Positions 55,187 through 64,000 of a stretch of DNA of 64,000 bases are shown here, piece after piece (within the stretch, counting starts at the first letter, position 1; each line of letters begins with the position of its first letter). This DNA is from Marinobacter salinus. GTDB lineage: Bacteria > Pseudomonadota > Gammaproteobacteria > Pseudomonadales > Oleiphilaceae. The stretch is from the NCBI RefSeq assembly GCF_001854125.1, contig NZ_CP017715.1, forward strand, positions 2,418,001-2,482,000, read 5' to 3'. A model generated the notes under the pieces. It was given only the letters and a program-made list of their open reading frames with translations, ran no database searches and had not been told where the DNA came from. The position numbers and the translations under genes are program-made.

Positions 55187-56344
55187 TCAGTCAGCCTGCC
55201 GACGGAGGAATGCGGGAATATCGAGATAGTCGACCCCCTGCTCCTCACTATCCTTACTCTGGTCAATCGCTACGTTGCCATTGGAAACTGCACGACGGCG
55301 GAGAACCGCCGGACGATCCAGCTGGTTATAGTCGGTCTTGCCGTCCAGGGTTCGGGTGTTATCGACCACCTTTGTCGGCTTCTCACGATCGCCGCCAAGA
55401 CCGGTCGCAACCACGGTAACCTTCAACTCGTCGGTCATTTCCGGATCGATTACGGTACCAACCACTACGGTCGCGGAGTCAGAAGCGAATTCACGCACAA
55501 TATCGCCAACCTCGGAAAATTCACCCAGATTGAGGTCCATGCCTGCGGTGATGTTAACCAGAATGCCTTTGGCGCCCTGCAGGTTGATATCTTCCAGCAG
55601 CGGACTACGGACCGCAGCCTCCGCGGCTTCACGGGCACGATTCTCGCCCGTGGCGCGAGCAGTACCCATCATGGCCATACCCATCTCGGACATAACCGTT
55701 TTCACGTCCGCAAAGTCAACGTTAATCATACCGTTGCGGGTAATCAGATCAGCAATACCCTGAACCGCACCCAACAGAACGTCGTTGGCAGCCGCAAAGG
55801 CATCCAGCAGGCTGGTCTTTTTGCCCATAACCGCCAGCAGTTTCTCATTCGGAATGGTGATCAATGAGTCAACCGTTTCCTCCAGTTCCTTGAGACCGGA
55901 ATCAGCCACACTCATGCGCTTACCGCCCTCGAACACGAACGGCTTGGTTACGACCGCGACGGTCAGAATACCCAGTTCCCGGGCAACTTCTGCCACCACC
56001 GGAGCAGCACCGGTACCGGTACCACCGCCCATGCCCGCGGTGATGAAGACCATGTCCGCGCCCTTGATGGCTTCGGCGATGCGATCGCGGTCTTCCAGGG
56101 CGGACTGACGACCGACCTCCGGATTGGCGCCGGCACCCAGCCCCTTGGTGATATTGCCACCGAGCTGAATGATCTGGCGCGCATCCATATCGGTCAGCGC
56201 CTGTGCATCCGTGTTGGCGCAGATAAATTCCACACCTTCGATGTCGCTGTTGAGCATGTGACGTACGGCGTTGCCGCCACCACCGCCTACACCGACGACT
56301 TTAATGACAGCGTTTTGCTGGACATTATCGACGAGTTCAAACAT
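55187..56344 (-). CDS. ftsZ: Cell division GTPase FtsZ
   Basis: 385 residues, the tubulin-like Z-ring protein. Tubulin signature GGGTGTG in [31 protein letters not shown] at the start; [11 protein letters not shown] (T7 loop) in the middle; the conserved C-terminal peptide [14 protein letters not shown] that binds FtsA and ZipA. It is transcribed after ftsA with a 98-base gap. Confidence 0.98.
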   Translation of the reverse strand: MFELVDNVQQNAVIKVVGVGGGGGNAVRHMLNSDIEGVEFICANTDAQALTDMDARQIIQLGGNITKGLGAGANPEVGRQSALEDRDRIAEAIKGADMVFITAGMGGGTGTGAAPVVAEVARELGILTVAVVTKPFVFEGGKRMSVADSGLKELEETVDSLITIPNEKLLAVMGKKTSLLDAFAAANDVLLGAVQGIADLITRNGMINVDFADVKTVMSEMGMAMMGTARATGENRAREAAEAAVRSPLLEDINLQGAKGILVNITAGMDLNLGEFSEVGDIVREFASDSATVVVGTVIDPEMTDELKVTVVATGLGGDREKPTKVVDNTRTLDGKTDYNQLDRPAVLRRRAVSNGNVAIDQSKDSEEQGVDYLDIPAFLRRQAD

Positions 56345-56442
56345 TTCCCCTACTCCTTCGTGCTGTTATGTCAGCCTTTCCAGGCTGTTTGTTCGAGATT
56401 GTGTTTTCGAGATACCTTCGTTTTACTGCTAGCCCGGCGTCG

Positions 56443-57678
56443 TCAGAAATGACCGGTAAACCAGGCCTTCATGCGCTCAAACAGCGAGGGTGCGTCTTCA
56501 CCCTTGAGCACCGGCGTCCGCCCCAGATCCATCTGGCGGAAACCATGTATCAACAACCCGACGCCCGTGGCGTATATCGGATTATTGACGACTTCCGTCA
56601 TGCCAGAGACCGCCTGAGGACAGGCCAGCCGCACCGGCATGTGGAAGATTTCTTCGGCCAGCTCCACCACGCCTTCCATGGTGGAGGAACCGCCTGTAAT
56701 CACGATGCCCGCAGGAATCAGATCCTCGAAGCCCGAGCGACGAAGCTCGGACTGGACCAGCGTAAACAGCTCTTCATAGCGAGGCTCCACCACCTCCGCC
56801 AGGGCCTGCCGTGACAGGTCCCTCGGGGCACGATCACCGACACTCGGAACCTTGATGGTTTCATCCGCTCCGGCCAGCTGCGTCAGGGCACAGGCATACT
56901 TGATCTTGATTTCCTCGGCATTCTGCGTGGGTGTGCGCAACGCCATAGCAATATCGTTGGTCACCTGGTCACCCGCGATGGGAATGACTGCGGTATGACG
57001 AATGGCGCCCCCGGTGAATACGGCGATATCCGTGGTACCTCCACCGATGTCTACCACACAGACACCCAGCTCCTTTTCATCCTCGGTAAGAATGGCGTGA
57101 CTGGAGGCCAGTTGCTCCAGGATGATGTCATCCACCTCCAGTCCGCAGCGCCTAACGCATTTTTCAATATTCTGGGCAGCATTAACGGCGCAGGTCACCA
57201 GATGCACCTTGGCTTCCAGACGGACACCAGACATGCCCATTGGCTCTTTGATGCCCTCTTGGCTGTCGATGACGAACTCCTGCGGAAGAATATGCAGGAT
57301 CTTCTGGTCAGCAGGTATGGCAACGGCCTGAGCGGCGTCAATGACGCGATCGATATCCGCCTGCGTGACCTCGCGATCACGGATGGCAACGATGCCGTGG
57401 GAGTTGAGACTCTTGATGTGACTGCCCGCGATCCCGGCGTACACCGAATGAATGCGGCACCCGGCCATCAATTCAGCCTCCTCCACAGCGCGCTGAATAG
57501 CCTGGACGGTGGTCTCGATATTGACCACCACACCGCGCTTAAGCCCCCGTGACGGATGGGAACCGATGCCCACCACCTCGATCGTGCCGTCCATCTTGCG
57601 CTTGCCGACAATCGCAACCACCTTGGAGGTTCCGATATCGAGGCCGACAATCATGTTTTCCGTTTCAACCGATGACAT
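56443..57678 (-). CDS. ftsA: Cell division protein FtsA
   Basis: 411 residues from ATG 57678 (MSSVETENMIVGLDIGTSK), with GGTGAG upstream; the frame runs on to 57753 but overlaps ftsQ. Actin fold: VGLDIGTSKVVA (phosphate 1), VVDIGGGTTDIAVF (phosphate 2), VITGGSSTMEGV (adenosine). The C-terminal amphipathic helix (SLFERMKAWFTGHF) tethers FtsZ to the membrane. Confidence 0.97.
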   Translation of the reverse strand: MSSVETENMIVGLDIGTSKVVAIVGKRKMDGTIEVVGIGSHPSRGLKRGVVVNIETTVQAIQRAVEEAELMAGCRIHSVYAGIAGSHIKSLNSHGIVAIRDREVTQADIDRVIDAAQAVAIPADQKILHILPQEFVIDSQEGIKEPMGMSGVRLEAKVHLVTCAVNAAQNIEKCVRRCGLEVDDIILEQLASSHAILTEDEKELGVCVVDIGGGTTDIAVFTGGAIRHTAVIPIAGDQVTNDIAMALRTPTQNAEEIKIKYACALTQLAGADETIKVPSVGDRAPRDLSRQALAEVVEPRYEELFTLVQSELRRSGFEDLIPAGIVITGGSSTMEGVVELAEEIFHMPVRLACPQAVSGMTEVVNNPIYATGVGLLIHGFRQMDLGRTPVLKGEDAPSLFERMKAWFTGHF

Positions 57679-57713
57679 GTATCTCACCAAACCGTGGTCT
57701 GAATTAACCGTTT

Positions 57714-60950
<3,237 letters not shown>

Positions 60951-60958
<8 letters not shown>

Positions 60959-62036
60959 GGGCGGCCTCCAGACAGTAATTCACGACTCTCTCCGTTGCAT
61001 CGGGACGGGCCAGCGTTCTCGCGGCCATCGCCATGTTCATGACCCGGGTCCGATCGTTTCCAAGATCGCCCAGGGTTTCAGCCAGCACCGACGGCGTCAG
61101 TCGGCGCTGGGGAATAAGCATGGCCGCACCGGCCTGCACCATCTGCTGACCATTCTTGGTCTGGTGATCATCCACAGCATGGGGAAACGGCACCAGAATC
61201 GCGCCAATACCCGCAGCACAAAGCTCTGAAACGGTTAGCGCTCCGGCGCGACACAGCACAACGTCGGCCCAACCATAGGCTTCTGCCATATCTTTGATAA
61301 AGGGCTCCACCCTTGCCTCAACTCCGTGCTGCTCGTACGCCGCACGGGCGGCGTCCAGATTCTTTTCGCCGCACTGGTGGCGAACCTCCGGACGTTCGTC
61401 TTGCGGCAGCAAGGCCAAAGCCTCCGGCAACTGCTCATTGAATACCTGGGCACCAAGGCTGCCACCTACCACGAGCAGGCGAAGACTCCCGGCACGACCC
61501 GCCATTCTTTGCTCGGGTGCGGTCAGTTTTGCGAGATCCTGACGTACCGGGTTGCCCGTACACCGGGTTACCACACCGCCACCAAAACTTCCGGGAAAAG
61601 CCTCTAGCACGGTTTCAGCAAATCGAACCAGAATGCGGTTGGTCATGCCCGCTATGGCGTTCTGCTCATGGATAACCAGCGGAGTCCGGGTCAGCCAGGC
61701 CGCAACACCACCAGGCCCTGTGACGAAACCTCCCATACCGACGACGCAATCGGGCCGAACTCTGCGCACGACTGTGAAAGCCTCACCCAACGCTCGCATC
61801 AGCCGGAATGGCGCCATTAGCAGGGCCAGCTTGCCCTTTCCTCGCAAACCTGAAATATGAATCAGGGACAGCGGGATATCGGTATCGCCAATCAACCGCT
61901 GTTCCATACCACCGCTGGCTCCCAGCCAGTAAACCTGATGCCCCTTCTCTTCTAGCGCACGCGCGGTCGCCAGAGCCGGGAACACGTGGCCGCCGGTACC
62001 GCCTGCCATTATCAGGAAACGACGCTGATCACTCAT
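60951..62036 (-). CDS. murG: UDP-GlcNAc:undecaprenyl-PP-MurNAc-pentapeptide transferase MurG
   Basis: 361 residues from ATG 62036 ([23 protein letters not shown]), overlapping the ftsW stop by 8 bases. Makes lipid II at the inner face of the membrane. Features: [68 protein letters not shown] and [13 protein letters not shown]. Confidence 0.98.
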
Positions 62037-63228
62037 AGGAAGCGCCTCCCCTGGTTCGCGGACCAACTTTCTCGCGGGCGAGCCTTTCTTTGTCGAGCCG
62101 CTCCATTTCAACCCGCGCAAGGACACCGATACAGATACACATAATCATCAGACTGGACCCGCCGTAGCTAACGAGCGGCAGCGTCAATCCCTTGGTTGGC
62201 AACATGCCGGTACTGACTGCAATATTGATCGTCGCCTGCAGCCCTATCAGCAACGTGATCCCGTAGGCAAAACAGGCGCCAAACGGCATGTCTGCTTTTT
62301 CTGCCCGGCGGGCAATCACAAAACCACTGACAACCAGTAACGTGAACATGGACAGAACGAGAAGCGACCCAAGCAGCCCAAATTCCTCCGCAATGATCGC
62401 GAAAATGAAGTCGGTATGGGCTTCGGGCAGATAGAACAGTTTCTGGATTGAGTTTCCGAGACCCACGCCGCCCCATTCACCACGACCAAATGCGATCAAC
62501 GATTGCGTTAACTGGTAACCGCTGTCGAACTGATCCTTCCAGGGATCGAGATAACTCACCACCCGTTTCAAACGGTAGGGTTGGGTCAGCACCAGGACCG
62601 CGCCCAGAACCACCAGTGTTACAATCAATGGGACGAACCTGCTGAGCCTCACGCCGCTCAGGAAAATCATGCCGGCTGCGGCAGACACCAAAACAACAGT
62701 GGCTCCGAAATCTGGCTGAATCACCAACAAAACCGAGGCAAGCCCAAGCACCACCAAAGGTTTGAAAAAACCCAACCAGGTATTCAGAAGCTCTTCCCTG
62801 CGACGCACAACATATCCCGCCAGATAGGCAATCAGGCAGAGCTTGGCCACTTCCGACACCTGCACGTTAAACAGGCCGAAAGGAATCCAGCGCGTAGAGC
62901 CGTTGACTGTGCGCCCAAGTGGCGTCAGAACAAGGATCAGGGACAGCATGCCCACGCCCAGCAACAGCCAGCCACTACGCTCCCACCAAGCCACGGGCAC
63001 ATTCACCGCGACCAGCGCCATGACGCATCCCATGCCCGCAAACAACACCTGGCGAATGACATAGTGATAACCGTTACCCATGGTCTCCGTGGCCATATCC
63101 ATTGACGCCGAGGAGATCATCACGACCCCCATGACCAACAAGGCAACCGAACTGATCACCAGCATGGGCAGGGGCTTGATCTCTCCCAGCCACTGACTCC
63201 GGTCAGGTATTGCGATACCGGTATGCAT
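62029..63228 (-). CDS. ftsW: Septal peptidoglycan polymerase FtsW
   Basis: 399 residues from ATG 63228, whose A is shared with the murD stop (TGATG); a GTG one codon earlier is possible. SEDS family with about ten helices: FNVQVSEVAKLCLIAYLAG, IQPDFGATVVLVSAAAG, PEAHTDFIFAIIAEEFGLLGSL and LPLVSYGGSSLMIMC. The divisome counterpart of RodA at 19134. Confidence 0.97.
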   Translation of the reverse strand: MHTGIAIPDRSQWLGEIKPLPMLVISSVALLVMGVVMISSASMDMATETMGNGYHYVIRQVLFAGMGCVMALVAVNVPVAWWERSGWLLLGVGMLSLILVLTPLGRTVNGSTRWIPFGLFNVQVSEVAKLCLIAYLAGYVVRRREELLNTWLGFFKPLVVLGLASVLLVIQPDFGATVVLVSAAAGMIFLSGVRLSRFVPLIVTLVVLGAVLVLTQPYRLKRVVSYLDPWKDQFDSGYQLTQSLIAFGRGEWGGVGLGNSIQKLFYLPEAHTDFIFAIIAEEFGLLGSLLVLSMFTLLVVSGFVIARRAEKADMPFGACFAYGITLLIGLQATINIAVSTGMLPTKGLTLPLVSYGGSSLMIMCICIGVLARVEMERLDKERLAREKVGPRTRGGASYE

Positions 63229-64000
63229 CACAGCGCCTCCACCAGTCTTCGGAACTGGTCGCCGCGATCACCATAGTCACGGAACATGTCAAAGCTTGCG
63301 CACGCAGGAGAAAGCAACACCCGATCTCCGGGCTGCGCCAGGCTGGCCGCAGTGGAAACCGCTTCTGCCATGGTGCCGGCGAATTGTACCTTTACATTTG
63401 TTCCGGCCACCTCGGCAACCTGCTCTGCATCCCGGCCGATCAGCACCATCGCACGGCAGTTCAACATCACAGGGGCCTCAAGTGGCGTAAAATCCGCGCC
63501 TTTGCCATCCCCACCGGCAATCAGTACCAATTTGCCATGTTCAGGAACAAGACTGTCTATCGCCGCCACAGTAGCCCCTACATTGGTGCCTTTGGAATCG
63601 TTGATGTAGTCCACGTCACCGATTCGGCGGACAAACTCACAGCGGTGAGGCAGCCCCGGAAAATTGCGAGCTACCTCCAGCATGGCCTCCATTGGCAGGT
63701 CGGCTGCGGAGCCGAGCGCCAGGGCGGCCATGACATTGCTGATATTGTGGTGGCCCATCAACTTCAACTCACTGGTCAGCAACAGGTTGTCGAAGCCATA
63801 GGTAATCCAAGTGCCTGCATCATCCTCGCGGGTGCTGAAAGTCTCCGGATTGACCCGGTGAAACCCGAAACAGATGAACCGAAGAGTGTCACGTGCCATG
63901 GGCGTACTAAGAGCATCGTCCAGATTAACGATGGCGTTTTGACAGCCCCGGAAAATACGCTGCTTGGCCTGGAAGTAAGCCATCTTGCTCGGATAACGAT
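63228..64000 (-). CDS. murD: UDP-N-acetylmuramoylalanine-D-glutamate ligase MurD, C-terminal part
   Basis: The 3' part of murD; the frame runs off the right edge with no start seen, so the in-frame ATG at 63983 is internal. MurD central and C-terminal domains: LMGHHNISNVMAALALG, YINDSKGTNVGATVAAIDSL and LIAGGDGKGADFTPL, then LLSPACASFDMFRDYGDRGDQFRRLV. Adds D-Glu to UDP-MurNAc-L-Ala. The N-terminal part with the P-loop lies outside. Confidence 0.96.
   Translation of the reverse strand, partial: RYPSKMAYFQAKQRIFRGCQNAIVNLDDALSTPMARDTLRFICFGFHRVNPETFSTREDDAGTWITYGFDNLLLTSELKLMGHHNISNVMAALALGSAADLPMEAMLEVARNFPGLPHRCEFVRRIGDVDYINDSKGTNVGATVAAIDSLVPEHGKLVLIAGGDGKGADFTPLEAPVMLNCRAMVLIGRDAEQVAEVAGTNVKVQFAGTMAEAVSTAASLAQPGDRVLLSPACASFDMFRDYGDRGDQFRRLVEAL

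Overview
The window reads as a stretch of chromosome from a marine gammaproteobacterium, most like Marinobacter or a close relative. This is inferred from gene content and order. Two long blocks follow the order known from Pseudomonas: lipB-ybeD-dacA-rlpA-rodA-mrdA-rlmH-rsfS-nadD-proA, and mutT/thiE-argJ-secA-M23 peptidase-dciA-lpxC-ftsZ-ftsA-ftsQ-ddl-murC-murG-ftsW-murD. No plasmid, phage, IS element or CRISPR array was seen.

Layout. (1) 1-1332: the 5' part of rnr (minus, cut by the window edge) and a divergent tRNA-Leu(CAG) with a recognisable promoter. (2) 1333-2241: about 900 bases of A+T-rich DNA with no convincing gene. (3) 2242-6560: a six-gene plus-strand operon that is the most unusual part of the window. 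It encodes a winged-helix-like protein, a Ras-like (COG2229/MglA-type) small GTPase, an ABC-type ATPase fused to a Cys-based protein phosphatase, two Roadblock/LC7-like proteins, and a [2Fe-2S] ferredoxin fused to a truncated globin with a C-terminal Cys pair motif. (4) 6607-13755: a large lipoprotein, an acyl-CoA dehydrogenase, ubiX, mpl, a PPi-type phosphofructokinase and a glutaredoxin. (5) 13912-24984: yqaA, a Coq8/UbiB-like kinase, then the lipB to proA cell-envelope block, which lacks the lipA and mltB/sltB1 genes that sit there in Pseudomonas. (6) 25125-30465: two tandem membrane proteins with degenerate GGDEF domains translationally coupled to a DedA-PAP2 fusion, then a LON-domain protein and an HDOD protein. 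(7) 30641-38577: ilvD, a small peptidoglycan-binding-domain protein, an AI-2E family permease, two small unknowns, a haloalkane-dehalogenase-like hydrolase whose nucleophile Asp is Asn, a thioesterase and a DEAD-box helicase. (8) 38574-49392: folA, a 100-nt palindromic repeat, thyA, lgt, a TSUP permease, an NRDE protein, the xseB-ispA-dxs isoprenoid operon, ribA, moaC, mutT/thiE and argJ. (9) 49500-64000: secA, an M23 peptidase, dciA, lpxC and the distal dcw cluster running backwards to murD, which is cut by the window end.

How the genes work together: most of the window is housekeeping. The dcw genes, mrdA-rodA, dacA, rlpA, mpl and lpxC make, shape and recycle the wall and outer membrane; dxs-ispA feeds isoprenoids; ubiX and perhaps the Coq8-like kinase serve ubiquinone; lgt and secA serve export. 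The accessory signalling islands (2242-6560 and 25125-28581) are where new biology is most likely. The first combines a small GTPase, Roadblock partners, an ATPase-phosphatase and a redox/haem protein in one tightly spaced operon, suggesting a GTPase signalling or polarity module that takes a redox or gas input. That function is inference; the domain content is what the sequence shows.
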